Shown in pieces: positions 18,103 through 26,446 of a stretch of DNA of 43,238 bases. The position numbers and the translations under genes are program-made. The stretch's first letter is position 1. Every line of letters begins with the position of its first letter. Source of the DNA: Raineyella antarctica (GTDB lineage: Bacteria > Actinomycetota > Actinomycetes > Propionibacteriales > Propionibacteriaceae); the NCBI RefSeq assembly GCF_900092135.1, contig NZ_FMYF01000016.1, positions 1 to 43,238 of the forward strand, read 5' to 3'. The notes beneath the pieces are model-generated. The model saw only the letters and a list, made by a program, of their open reading frames with translations. It did not search any database and was not told the origin of the DNA.

Positions 18103-18316
18103 TTGGGCGTGAGACTGAACAACTGGACCTAGATGTCCTGGCCGGCGTGATGGAGCGCGGCCGCTGATGGAACAGATCAGCGTAAGCGTGCAGGTCGCCG
18201 CCGATGTCGACGACGCCACCCTCGCCCGCTGGCAGGACGCCGCCCGCGCCAAGTGCCCCTTCGTCTACACCGTCGTCAACCCGATCACCCTCACCACCAC
18301 CGTCGAACGCGCCTGA
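18103..18316 (+). pseudogene. OsmC-family gene remnant with central deletion
   Basis: The C-terminal end of an OsmC/Ohr-like protein is readable from ATG 18167 to the stop at 18316: 49 codons including LARWQDAARAKCPFVYTVVNPITL, where the Cys is the usual second redox cysteine. Just upstream, another frame (18102-18164) reads LDLDVLAGVMERGR, which looks like the N-terminal segment of the same family, after an AAGGAG. Roughly 80-90 central codons, including the first catalytic cysteine region, are absent. The reading is by eye; the fragment could also be a genuine short protein. Intact OsmC proteins are thiol peroxidases or persulfide-handling enzymes, consistent with the neighbours. Confidence 0.5.
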
Positions 18317-18339
18317 CCCGCGCCCCGGAAGGACACACC

Positions 18340-18690
18340 ATGAAGGCCCTGATGATCATCAACGGTTCCGCCTACGGGCTGGACTCGACCTACAACGCCC
18401 TGCGCCTCGCGGCGTCCATGGCCAAGCGCGACGGCGTGGAACTCACCGTCTTCCTGATGGGCGACGGGGTGACCGCGGCCATGGCCGGCCAGAAGACCCC
18501 GGACGGCTACTACAAGCTCGACCGGATGCTCGGTTCCGTGAGCCGCAGCGGCGGGGACATCCTGTGCTGCGGCACCTGCATGGACGCCCGCGGCATCACC
18601 GCCGAGATGCTCGTTCCCGGCGCCAGCCGCTCCACGATGGAAGCACTGACCGACCACACCCTGGAGGCCGACAAGGTCCTGGTCTTCTAG
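18340..18690 (+). CDS. DsrE family protein
   Basis: 116 residues matching DsrE/YchN-like sulfur-relay proteins: MIINGSAYGLDSTYNALRLA at the start, ELTVFLMGDGV in the middle and CCGTCMDARGI near residues 76-86, where Cys80 is the likely persulfide-carrying cysteine. ATG 18340 follows GGAAGGA. It is downstream of the osmC remnant and divergent from the ArsR-rhodanese repressor, so it is probably induced by sulfur species. A hairpin at 18735-18774 ends the transcript. Confidence 0.88.
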   Translation: MKALMIINGSAYGLDSTYNALRLAASMAKRDGVELTVFLMGDGVTAAMAGQKTPDGYYKLDRMLGSVSRSGGDILCCGTCMDARGITAEMLVPGASRSTMEALTDHTLEADKVLVF

Positions 18691-18734
18691 GCGCGCTCGT
18701 CTCCGGGGCATGCTGGGCTTCCAGGCCTCATCCA

Positions 18735-18774
18735 CGCCGGCGCCGGATGGCACACCTGCCACCCGGCGCCGGCG
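18735..18774. terminator. Bidirectional terminator hairpin
   Basis: CGCCGGCGCCGG (18735-18746) pairs perfectly with 18763-18774, with further pairing of TGG/CCA inside after one mismatch. It lies between the convergent dsrE-like and UbiB-like genes. Confidence 0.65.
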
Positions 18775-18790
18775 CGCTCACCGGTCCCGG

Positions 18791-20479
18791 TCACCGCCCG
18801 TGCGGGCCGCCTCTTCCCGCGACCATCGCCCACAGCAGCGGCACCACCGAGGCCCCCATCAGCCACCGGCCGAGCATCGGCTCGGTCCCGGTCACCAGAG
18901 CCCCGGCGATCAACAGCGCCGCGAACACCAGGATCCCGTTCGTCCGGCTGACCGTACGTTGCAGCCGGCGGACCTGACGGGTGAGCTGCGGGGTCTGCAG
19001 GTTCAGCTCGCCACGTTCGACCTGGGTGAGGACACGGTCGGCGCGCCCTGGCAGGCTGAGCGCCAGCATCGCGAGCTTGCCGGCCTCCGCCACGATCGTC
19101 TCGGTCGTGGAGCCGCCCTCCCCCGCCACCAGTTCCTTGGCGTACGGGGTGATCGTGCCCCAGATGTTGAAGTCCGGGTCCAGTCCCGTACACATCCCCG
19201 ACAAGAGCCCGATCGACCGGCCGAGCATCAACAGGTGCTCCGGCAACTGGAAGGGCATCTCCTGCATCAGCTCGCGGAACTGCAGCCCGAACCGCATCAT
19301 CTCGGCGTGGTCGACATTGCGCAACTGGTCCATGCTCATCCCGCCGAACCGGTCGAACACCTGCATCGTCGCACGTTCGATCAGCGGCAGGTCGGCGCCG
19401 GGCAGCAGCACGTCCAGGGTCTGCATGCTGTGCACCAGTCGGGCCCCATCGCGGGTGCCGACGGCGATCAGGGCCTCGGTCAGCCCCTCGCGCAACGTGT
19501 CGGGGACGCGGCCGACCATGCCGAAGTCGATGAACGTCAGCGTCCAGTCCGGCTCCCCTGGCCCGGAGCCCGGGTGGGGGGTGACGAACAGGTTGCCCGG
19601 GTGGGGGTCGGCGTGGAAGAACGCGTCGACGAAGATCTGCTGCAGGTAGGTGTCCGCCAGCACGTTCGCGACCTCGCCGCGGTCAATGCCGGCGGCGGTG
19701 ATGGCGTCGTGGTCGCCGATCCGGATCGCACTGACGTCCTCCAGGGTCAGCACCCGTCGCGTGGTCTGCTCCCACACCACCCGGGGTACCGACACCCGCG
19801 GGTCGTCGGCGAAGTTCGCGGTGAAGGTCTCGGCGTTGCCCGCCTCGGCCAGGTAGTCGACCTCGGCCAGCGTCGTGGTGGCGAACTCCTCCACCAGCGC
19901 CGGCACATCGGCCCGGGACGCCACCGGCCGGTAGTGCGTCAGCCACTGGCCGACCCGGCGCAGCGCTGACAGGTCCACCTCGATCACCCGCTGGATGTGC
20001 GGGCGCTGCACCTTGACCACCACGTCGCCGTAGCCGAGTTCGGCGGCGTCGGCATCCTTCAGCCGGGCCCGGTGCACCTGGCCCAGTGAGGCCGCGGCGA
20101 GTGGTTCCTCGTCGAACCAGGCGAAGTGATCGGTGAGGGGCAGGTCCAGCTCGGCCAGGGCGACCTCGCGGATCGCGGCGAACTCCTCCGGCGGCACCTG
20201 GTCCTGCAGGTCGGCCAGCTCCTCGGTGATCTCCGGTGGCAGGACGTCGAGGCGGGCCGACATGAACTGGCCGACCTTGATCATCAGCCCACCCATGGAG
20301 ATGGCGAGCGCCCGGAACCGCGCGGCGGTGCGGACGTTGCGCCGGGACCGCGTACGGTCCGCGAGGCGGCCGAAGCCGAGGCGGCGCAGCACCACCTCCC
20401 ACCAGATGAAGCTCGCCGTGACCCGGGCGAAGAACCACACGATCCGCCGATAGCGGGCGCGCAGGACCGACTCCTTCAT
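18791..20479 (-). CDS. AarF/ABC1/UbiB kinase-like family protein
   Basis: 562 residues of the atypical protein-kinase-like UbiB family, ATPases linked to quinone or isoprenoid lipid metabolism. The diagnostic KxGQ motif is at 68-71 (MIKVGQF), the Ala-rich nucleotide loop at 128-135 (AAASLGQV), Lys156 in VVVKVQRP, HADPHPGN at 289-296 and IDFG at 317-320. Two transmembrane helices at the extreme C terminus (GILVFAALLIAGALV and a second) anchor it in the membrane, as in other family members. It lies downstream of the padR-like gene on the same strand, 127 bases away, separated by repeated palindromes. Confidence 0.93.
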   Translation of the reverse strand: MKESVLRARYRRIVWFFARVTASFIWWEVVLRRLGFGRLADRTRSRRNVRTAARFRALAISMGGLMIKVGQFMSARLDVLPPEITEELADLQDQVPPEEFAAIREVALAELDLPLTDHFAWFDEEPLAAASLGQVHRARLKDADAAELGYGDVVVKVQRPHIQRVIEVDLSALRRVGQWLTHYRPVASRADVPALVEEFATTTLAEVDYLAEAGNAETFTANFADDPRVSVPRVVWEQTTRRVLTLEDVSAIRIGDHDAITAAGIDRGEVANVLADTYLQQIFVDAFFHADPHPGNLFVTPHPGSGPGEPDWTLTFIDFGMVGRVPDTLREGLTEALIAVGTRDGARLVHSMQTLDVLLPGADLPLIERATMQVFDRFGGMSMDQLRNVDHAEMMRFGLQFRELMQEMPFQLPEHLLMLGRSIGLLSGMCTGLDPDFNIWGTITPYAKELVAGEGGSTTETIVAEAGKLAMLALSLPGRADRVLTQVERGELNLQTPQLTRQVRRLQRTVSRTNGILVFAALLIAGALVTGTEPMLGRWLMGASVVPLLWAMVAGRGGPHGR

Positions 20480-20540
20480 GCATCCTCCGGACGGTGGTGG
20501 GCGGGCCGGGTCCGGCCCGCGGGTTGCTGATCGGCTGGTG

Positions 20541-20595
20541 GCTGGTCAGCTGGGTCGCTGGCCAGCGGGGGCTGGCCAGCCGGTCGCTGGCCAGC
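20541..20595. repeat. Four tandem GCTGG(C/T)CAGC palindromes
   Basis: Perfect 10-base palindromes at 20557-20566, 20571-20580 and 20586-20595, with a diverged copy at 20541-20550, at 14-16 base intervals between the padR-like and aarF-like genes. Each can form a stem, or pair with the next copy to form a longer hairpin. They may act as terminator/attenuator or protein-binding sites. Confidence 0.6.
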
Positions 20596-20606
20596 CCACT
20601 TGCTCG

Positions 20607-21152
20607 TCAGTCCTGGGCGAGGATGGTGTGGATCTGCTTGCGGGCGGACTCGATCACCTCGTACGCGGCCGCCCGCTGCGCCTCGGTGCCGGTAGTGCCG
20701 ACCTGGAAAACGGCCTGCGCCAGGCGTGCGGCGGCCTGGCGGTAGCGGCTGATGTCGGGCGTGCTCGCAGCGGCGTCCTCCCACGGCGCGCTCTTCCCCT
20801 CCAGGCCAGCGGCGGCCGTACGACCGGCCTCAGTCAGGTGGTAGACCTTCTTGCCGCCGGACTGCTCGGCGTCGACCAGGCCCTCGTCGGCCAGCATCTG
20901 GAGGGTCGGGTAGACCGATCCCGGGCTGGGGGTCCAGACGCCGCCGCTGCGGTCGGCGAGCTCGTGGATGATCTGGTAGCCGTGCATCGGCTGTTCGGCC
21001 AGCAGCCGCAGGATCGCCGAGCGTACGTCGCCGCGGCGCGCGCGGCCGACACCGGGGGCGAATCCGGGGGCGAAACCCTCGAAGCGGGCGGCCATGTCGG
21101 AGAAGGACTGGAAGCCGCGGGCCCGCGGGCCCGGGTGGTGATGGCGGTACAT
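20607..21152 (-). CDS. PadR family transcriptional regulator
   Basis: 181 residues. The N terminus is His/Arg/Gly-rich (MYRHHHPGPRARG), followed by the PadR winged helix at about 40-120: DVRSAILRLLAEQPMHGYQIIHEL, SPGSVYPTLQMLADEGLV and GKKVYHLTEAG. The C-terminal helical region is the dimerisation part (subfamily PadR-s2-like). ATG 21152 has AAGGGAGA upstream, and an inverted repeat at 21175-21196 just before it is a likely autoregulatory operator. It may also control the downstream AarF/UbiB-like gene. Confidence 0.92.
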   Translation of the reverse strand: MYRHHHPGPRARGFQSFSDMAARFEGFAPGFAPGVGRARRGDVRSAILRLLAEQPMHGYQIIHELADRSGGVWTPSPGSVYPTLQMLADEGLVDAEQSGGKKVYHLTEAGRTAAAGLEGKSAPWEDAAASTPDISRYRQAAARLAQAVFQVGTTGTEAQRAAAYEVIESARKQIHTILAQD

Positions 21153-21174
21153 GACGTCTCCCTTGATCGTCGTC

Positions 21175-21196
21175 ACGACATATCGCGACCTGTCGT
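21175..21196. promoter_or_regulatory. Candidate PadR operator
   Basis: Inverted repeat ACGACA-N10-TGTCGT with an internal TATCGCGA, 22-44 bases upstream of the padR-like ATG, where PadR regulators usually bind their own promoter. Confidence 0.5.
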
Positions 21197-21234
21197 ACAA
21201 GAAGCGTAGAACGGGCGGCCAAGAAGTCCCCCAC

Positions 21235-21477
21235 GCCAACACCGTCGGCCAGCCGCGTCAGAATGCCTCCGGCACCCTGTTCGAGGGCATCCGGGTCTGG
21301 GCCGACCACAAGGCCGCCGGCCTGGTCGACCACGACAGGGTCTACGCCAACGCGCTCGCGGCCGTACGATCCGAGGTCGCCCACGGCGTCGGGCACATCC
21401 GCACCCATGTGGACACCACCGAATCGGGACTGATCGCCCTCGACGCCATCTTGCAGCTCAAGGCGGATGTGGCGTTC
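21235..21477 (+). pseudogene. Cytosine deaminase (CodA-like amidohydrolase) fragment
   Basis: The forward frame here encodes about 80 residues typical of the region after the N-terminal metal site of CodA-type deaminases: ASGTLFEGIRVWADHKAAGL, then a helix, then GVGHIRTHVDTTESGLIAL. The canonical HVD metal/substrate segment is therefore present. The frame enters the end of the convergent Ca2+/Na+ antiporter gene at 21476 and the homology stops, so more than three quarters of the enzyme is missing. No start or promoter is apparent. It is interpreted as the relic of a deleted gene. Confidence 0.6.
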
Positions 21478-22447
21478 AGCTCCGGAGGGCGATCAGGTAC
21501 GTCAGGTACCCGGCATACACCACGACGAACAGAACACCCTCGGGCCGGGTGATCCGGCGGCCGATGACGAACACGGGGATGCACAACAGGACCGCCGCCA
21601 CCATGAGCGGCAGGTCCACACGCACGAGGACCGGATCGAGGCCCACTACCCCCGGACCGGACAGCAGGGAGGTGCCGAGGACGAACGTCAGGTTGTAGGT
21701 GCTGGAGCCGATGAGGTTGCCGACCGCGATGTGGTGGTTGTGGCGGATGAGCGCAGAGATCGTCGTCGCGAGCTCGGGCAGCGACGTGCCGATCGCGACG
21801 ACGGTGAGGCCGATCAGGCTCTCGGACACCCCGAACAGCACGGCGATACCGACGGCACCCCTGACGAGCCAGTCCGCCCCCACCACGACGACGGCGATCC
21901 CGATGACGAGCAGCACCAGATCGACGGCAACGGCCCTCGGGTCGGGGGCCGGTAGCACCTCCGCCATCCCGCTCTCCACCGTCATCGCCACCCTCGCCCC
22001 GGCCTGCCGGCGCGCCGTACGGATCAGCAGGGCGGTGTAGCCGACGGCGACCGCCAGGAGGACGAGGCCCTCCCACCTCGACAGGGCACCATCGAACGAC
22101 AGGAGGAGGACCAGCACCGAGGAGAGGACCATCGCCGGCAGGTCCAGCCGCAGCGTCTGCCGCTGCAGGACGACAGGCCGGAAGACCGCGGCCAGGCCCA
22201 GGACGAGCAGCAGGTTGACCATATTGCTGCCCGAGAGGTTGCCGAGCACCAGCGACCCCTCGCCCCGGCTCATCGCCTGGATGCCCACGGCGAGCTCCGG
22301 CGCGGACGTGCCGACCGAGACGACCGTGAGGCCGACTAACAGCGGGGAGACCCCGAGCCTCTCGGCGAGCCTGGTGCCGTACCGCACGATGCCCTCGGCT
22401 CCGGCGACCAGGGCGACCAGGCCGCCCAGCAACGCGATGATGGTCAC
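21476..22447 (-). CDS. Calcium/sodium antiporter (CaCA family, YrbG-like)
   Basis: 323 residues with about ten hydrophobic spans and the two inverted alpha-repeats of the CaCA superfamily: GTSAPELAVGIQA with GNLSGSNMVN in the first half, GTSLPELATTISA with GNLIGSSTYN in the second. The Glu of each repeat coordinates the cation. It exchanges Na+ (or H+) for Ca2+ at the cytoplasmic membrane. ATG 22447 follows AGGAGGGG on its strand. The 3' end overlaps the codA relic by two bases, which suggests that a deletion brought them together. Confidence 0.93.
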   Translation of the reverse strand: MTIIALLGGLVALVAGAEGIVRYGTRLAERLGVSPLLVGLTVVSVGTSAPELAVGIQAMSRGEGSLVLGNLSGSNMVNLLLVLGLAAVFRPVVLQRQTLRLDLPAMVLSSVLVLLLSFDGALSRWEGLVLLAVAVGYTALLIRTARRQAGARVAMTVESGMAEVLPAPDPRAVAVDLVLLVIGIAVVVVGADWLVRGAVGIAVLFGVSESLIGLTVVAIGTSLPELATTISALIRHNHHIAVGNLIGSSTYNLTFVLGTSLLSGPGVVGLDPVLVRVDLPLMVAAVLLCIPVFVIGRRITRPEGVLFVVVYAGYLTYLIALRS

Positions 22448-22811
22448 CAGGGCCCCTCCTCTGAAGGCAGGATGTCCTGCCGGGGAACCGTTCGCGGTGG
22501 TGGTCGCGGATCAGCGTTCGTCATCGGGGCGCCGGACCGGCGGCAAGGGCTGCGTGTGCTCGTCCCAAACTACCGAGCAATCGGGCGCACCGCTGAAGAC
22601 CGCGTGATCCACCCGCCAACGAGCGCATGATCAACCCGCTGACGAACGTATGGTCCGCCCGCAGCCCCCGCCCCGACCGGAAGCGGTGGCGCCGTCGGGA
22701 ACGGGGGCGGACACTGGGGCCAGACCGACCACGCCGCCGGATGCAGGCAGGAGTCGGCGTGACTGGTCGCCGACCCGGCACCGGGGACCGACCGCAGCGA
22801 CAGGAAGCACG
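22448..22811. other. 364-base divergent intergenic region with imperfect tandem repeat
   Basis: No gene is seen between the divergent antiporter and L-2-hydroxyglutarate oxidase genes. An imperfect 22-23 base repeat with core TGATC(C/A)ACCCGC runs through 22601-22622 and 22623-22645, with a more diverged third unit to about 22664. This spacing, about two helical turns, could place regulator sites on one DNA face. No regulator gene adjoins. Confidence 0.4.
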
Positions 22812-24023
22812 ATGACCACAGACGCGACCTTCGACTACTGCATCATCGGCGGGGGGATCGTCGGCGTCGCGACGGCGTGGAACATCCTGCGCGAGACCCC
22901 GACAGCGTCGGTCGTGCTGCTCGAGAAGGAGCGACGCCTCGCCGCCCACCAGACGGGGCACAACAGCGGTGTGATCCACGCCGGCATCTACTACGAACCC
23001 GGCAGCCTGAAGGCCAGGCTCTGCCGGCAGGGCTCGGCCTGGACGAAGCAGTACGCCACCGAGAAGGGCATCCCGTTCCGCGAGTGCGGCAAGATGCTGG
23101 TCGCCACGAATGCCCTCGAGCTCGACCGGATGGCCGGGCTGGTCGACCGCGCCGAGCGCAACGGCATCACGTACGAACGCCTCGACGCCGCCCAACTGGC
23201 CGAGCGCGAACCGAACGTGCGCGGCCTCGGGGCACTCTTCCTGCGCGAGACCGGCATCATCGACTACACGCGGGTGACCGAGGCCCTGGCCGAGGACATC
23301 GTGCGCGCCGGGGCAGAGGTCGTCACCGGGGTCGAGGTCGACGAGATCGTGGAGCGCCCCGATCTCGTCACCGTTTCGGCCGGCACCGGCACGTGGCGCT
23401 GCCGTACGCTCATCGCCTGCGCGGGGTTGCAGTCCGACCGGATCGCGGCGCTGGCCGGGCTGGACATCGACTTCCAGATCCTCCCGTTCCGCGGCGAGTA
23501 CTACACCTTGCCGCCGGAGAGGTCGGACCTGGTCAGCCACCTGATCTACCCGATCCCTGACCCCGACCTGCCGTTCCTCGGCGTGCACGTCAGCCCCACG
23601 ATCCACGGGCGGCTGACCGTAGGGCCGAACGCGGTGCTCGGCTTCGCGCGGGAGAAGTACCAGCCCCTCGGCATCGACGTACGCGACGTCGCGGAGATGC
23701 TGCGGTTCCCCGGCCTGCTGAAGGTGGCTGCCGCCAACCTCGTCACCGGAGCCAAGGAGATGCGCAACTCGTTGTGGAAGCGGGGTTACCTGCGCGAGTG
23801 CCGCAAGTACCTGCCGGCGATCCGGCTGGACGACCTGCAGGAACGCAGTGCCGGCATCCGCGCCCAGGCGGTGATGAACGACGGCACGTTCGTGCACGAC
23901 TTCCTGATCCGTCGCACCGATCGGATGGTGCACGTGGTGAACGCGCCCTCCCCCGCCGCGACGTCGGCGCTGCCGATCGGGCAGATGATCGCGCGGCAGG
24001 CGGCGAATCCGTCGGTTCCGTGA
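22812..24023 (+). CDS. lhgO: L-2-hydroxyglutarate oxidase
   Basis: 403 residues of the FAD-dependent DAO family. It oxidises L-2-hydroxyglutarate to 2-oxoglutarate, usually passing electrons to the quinone pool. The dinucleotide fold is YCIIGGGIVGVATAWNI (9-25), followed by the LhgO signature EKERRLAAHQTGHNSGVIHAGIYYEPGSLKA. Later PFRGEYYTLPPE and KYLPAIRLDDLQERSAGIRAQAV match the substrate domain. Length is normal. ATG 22812 follows CAGGAAG; the upstream open frame is not homologous. A weak tandem repeat upstream may be its control region. Confidence 0.93.
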   Translation: MTTDATFDYCIIGGGIVGVATAWNILRETPTASVVLLEKERRLAAHQTGHNSGVIHAGIYYEPGSLKARLCRQGSAWTKQYATEKGIPFRECGKMLVATNALELDRMAGLVDRAERNGITYERLDAAQLAEREPNVRGLGALFLRETGIIDYTRVTEALAEDIVRAGAEVVTGVEVDEIVERPDLVTVSAGTGTWRCRTLIACAGLQSDRIAALAGLDIDFQILPFRGEYYTLPPERSDLVSHLIYPIPDPDLPFLGVHVSPTIHGRLTVGPNAVLGFAREKYQPLGIDVRDVAEMLRFPGLLKVAAANLVTGAKEMRNSLWKRGYLRECRKYLPAIRLDDLQERSAGIRAQAVMNDGTFVHDFLIRRTDRMVHVVNAPSPAATSALPIGQMIARQAANPSVP

Positions 24024-24059
24024 GGCGGGGACCAAGGGCAGACGCTCCACTTCGCCTGC

Positions 24060-24252
24060 GCTCCTCCGTGGCCGAGCGCCTGCCGCTCACCGTCGGCGAT
24101 TGGTGGCGCCCCCGGCGAGGCCGTACGAACTGGCATCGGATCGCGCGGCGCCTGGACTACAGGCCATGTCTCGAGGGGATCGCGGTACCGATCCTGGTGG
24201 CGTGTGGTCGGCGGGACCCGCAGTTTCCGCCCGCATGTTCGCAGGAGCGACC
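24060..24252 (+). pseudogene. Possible alpha/beta-hydrolase C-terminal fragment
   Basis: The forward frame through 24060-24252 contains LDYRPCLEGIAVPILVACGRRDPQFPP, which resembles the strand with the catalytic-Asp loop of alpha/beta hydrolases (L..I.VP.LV..G..D...PP). There is no start and no downstream catalytic His. It could be a decayed remnant or a chance reading. Confidence 0.25.
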
Positions 24253-24269
24253 CAGCGCGCGGCGGGTTC

Positions 24270-24941
24270 TCACCCCTCCCCGCGCCGCACCAGCCCGGTC
24301 TCGTACGCCTCGATCACGATGTGCACCCGGTCCCGCAGCCCCAGCTTGGACAGGATCCGCCCGACGTACGTCTTGACCGTCGGTTCGGCCAGGTAGAGCC
24401 GCTCGCCGATCTCGGCGTTGGTCGCTCCGTGGGCGATCTGGACCATCACCTCGCGCTCCCGGTCGGTCAGCACCGCCAACGGCTCGTCCTGCCCGGACAC
24501 CGGCAGGTCGGCCGCGATGTGCTGCAGCAGCCGACGTGTGGTCGAGGGAGCGATCACCGCATCCCCGGCGACGACCGTACGGATCGCGGCCAGCACGTCC
24601 TCGGCCGGAGCGTCCTTGAGCAGGAACCCGCTCGCACCGGCCCGCAGCGCGGCGAAGGCATGCTCGTCCAGGTCGAAGGTGGTCAGCACCAGGACCTTCG
24701 GTCCGTCCGGGTCACGCGCGAGCAACTCCCTCGTCGCAGCAACCCCGTCCAGCCGCGGCATCCGTACGTCCATCAGCACGATGTCGCAGGTGGTGGTGGC
24801 GGCCTGCTCCAGCGCCTGGTGGCCATCGCCGGCCTGCGCGACGACGCGCATGTCGGGCTGGGAGTCGATGATCATCGCCAGCCCGGTCCGCACCAGCTCC
24901 TGGTCATCCACCAGCAGCACCCGGATCTGCTCCTCCACCAC
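24270..24941 (-). CDS. NarL/LuxR-type response regulator
   Basis: 223 residues: receiver domain (VDDQELV with Asp12-13, phosphoacceptor Asp58 in LMDVRMP, Lys in GFLLKDAP) and a GerE/LuxR helix-turn-helix at about 155-215 (LTDREREVMVQIAHGATNAEIGERLYLAEPTVKTYV). GTG 24941 (or the next GTG, 24938) directly follows the kinase stop, so the two are translationally coupled. It is the output of the adjacent kinase and may regulate the divergent membrane protein gene at 26447. Confidence 0.93.
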   Translation of the reverse strand: MVEEQIRVLLVDDQELVRTGLAMIIDSQPDMRVVAQAGDGHQALEQAATTTCDIVLMDVRMPRLDGVAATRELLARDPDGPKVLVLTTFDLDEHAFAALRAGASGFLLKDAPAEDVLAAIRTVVAGDAVIAPSTTRRLLQHIAADLPVSGQDEPLAVLTDREREVMVQIAHGATNAEIGERLYLAEPTVKTYVGRILSKLGLRDRVHIVIEAYETGLVRRGEG

Positions 24942-26306
24942 TCAGCCCTCCCCCGTCGTCCCGGTCGGTGTCGTCTGGCCCCGCTGCCCCGTGCGGCCCG
25001 CGATCCCCCTCGTACGACCGGCAGGCAGATCCGCCTGCACCTGCCAGCCCCCGCCCGGCAGTGGCACGGCACGCAGGGTCCCGCCGGCAAACTGGACGCG
25101 TTCGCGCATCCCGAGCAGACCGCCTCCCCCGGCATCGTGCTGGCCGGGCGCACCCGGCCTCTCGGTCCCCTCATCCCCGGGACCGACACGTCCACCGCCG
25201 GTGTCGGTCACCTGCAGCCTCACCCCGCGCCGGCTCCAGGTCAGCACGACCTCGGCCTCCGCGGCGGGCCCGGCATGCCTGGCCACGTTGGTGAGCGCCT
25301 CCTGGACCAGGCGGTAGCCGGCCAGGTGCGCGGTCCGGTCCAGCGGCCGGGGACGACCCTCGACGACCAACGTGACCGGTTGCCCGGAGGCCCGGATCCG
25401 TTCGACCAGCTCAGGCAGGTCGTCCAAGGTGGGCTGCGGTGCGGTCGCCTCGGCGTGCCCGGTCTCGCCCTCGCGCAGTATACCGAGCAGGGCACGCATG
25501 TCGGTGAGGGCCTCCCGGCCGGTCTCGGCGATCGTCGACAGGACCGTCGCGGCGGCCGCCGGATCCTCGTGCACCACGTACCGGCCCGCATCGGCCTGGC
25601 GAACGATCACCGACAGCGCATGCGCAACCACGTCGTGCATCTCGCGGGCGATCCGGGCCCGCTCGTCGGCCGCGGCCTGGCGGTCGCGCTGCTCGCGGTC
25701 GGCCTCGGCCCGGCGCGCCCGTTCGGCCAGGGTGGCGACCTGGTCGGCGCGCAGCCTGCGGTACTGGCCCAGCGCCCACACGGCCACGACCGAGGCCAGG
25801 AACGTGGCCAGCAAGGTCAACGAGCCGCCGGGGACGGTGCCGGTCAACGCCTGGTCTGCCACCCACAGCCGCCCCGCCGCGACCAATGAACCGACCGCGC
25901 CCACCACCAGCGACACCGCCGGCCAGGGCCGCGGCGCCATCGCACTCACCGTGTGGGCGCCGAGCAGGTAGGCCAGGCTGGCCGGCAGCAGGACCGCCGG
26001 ATAGACCCCGGCCTGCACTTCGCTGAGCGGCGGGGCGATCGCCAGCACCAGTTCCGCCACGGCGAGCACGCCGAACGCCATCACCGGCCACACGCTGCGG
26101 AACGACACCACCACGTGCAGCACCACGATCGCCACCAGCAGCGCCTGCGTCCACGCCGGCACCAGGGACGACTCCAGCACGGCATTGACCGATGCCGGCC
26201 CGAGCAGCACGACCAGCACGACTGCGACCAGGGGCCCGGTCAGCCACCAGCTCCTGCCCAGCCAGGCATCGACGCGGTCCAGCCCGTGGCGACCGGCAGT
26301 GTCCAT
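24942..26306 (-). CDS. Sensor histidine kinase (HisKA_3 / NarL-type partner)
   Basis: 454 residues. The N-terminal half has about six hydrophobic spans, with the hydrophobic part ending near residue 180. A linker coiled coil (185-215) leads to the phosphoacceptor His224 in IAREMHDVVAHALSVI. The HATPase_c domain follows with NVARHAG and DTGGG motifs and GLLGMRERV. The segment between the D and G2 boxes is lengthened by a Gly/Pro-rich insert. The C terminus is a disordered Gly/Thr/Arg tail. ATG 26306 is taken; GTG 26312 is also possible. It pairs with the regulator that follows without a gap. The ligand is unknown. Confidence 0.92.
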   Translation of the reverse strand: MDTAGRHGLDRVDAWLGRSWWLTGPLVAVVLVVLLGPASVNAVLESSLVPAWTQALLVAIVVLHVVVSFRSVWPVMAFGVLAVAELVLAIAPPLSEVQAGVYPAVLLPASLAYLLGAHTVSAMAPRPWPAVSLVVGAVGSLVAAGRLWVADQALTGTVPGGSLTLLATFLASVVAVWALGQYRRLRADQVATLAERARRAEADREQRDRQAAADERARIAREMHDVVAHALSVIVRQADAGRYVVHEDPAAAATVLSTIAETGREALTDMRALLGILREGETGHAEATAPQPTLDDLPELVERIRASGQPVTLVVEGRPRPLDRTAHLAGYRLVQEALTNVARHAGPAAEAEVVLTWSRRGVRLQVTDTGGGRVGPGDEGTERPGAPGQHDAGGGGLLGMRERVQFAGGTLRAVPLPGGGWQVQADLPAGRTRGIAGRTGQRGQTTPTGTTGEG

Positions 26307-26446
26307 GACCACACTCTAGGCAGCACGGGTGCGGGCGGCATCCGCTCGCGGTCGTGCCGTGACCCAGCGCGGGTGATACCGGGGTCGTACGTGCACGGTC
26401 CCGCCGGCTGATTCGCCGGCGGCCGAAACGGCGGATCGTCGATGCC

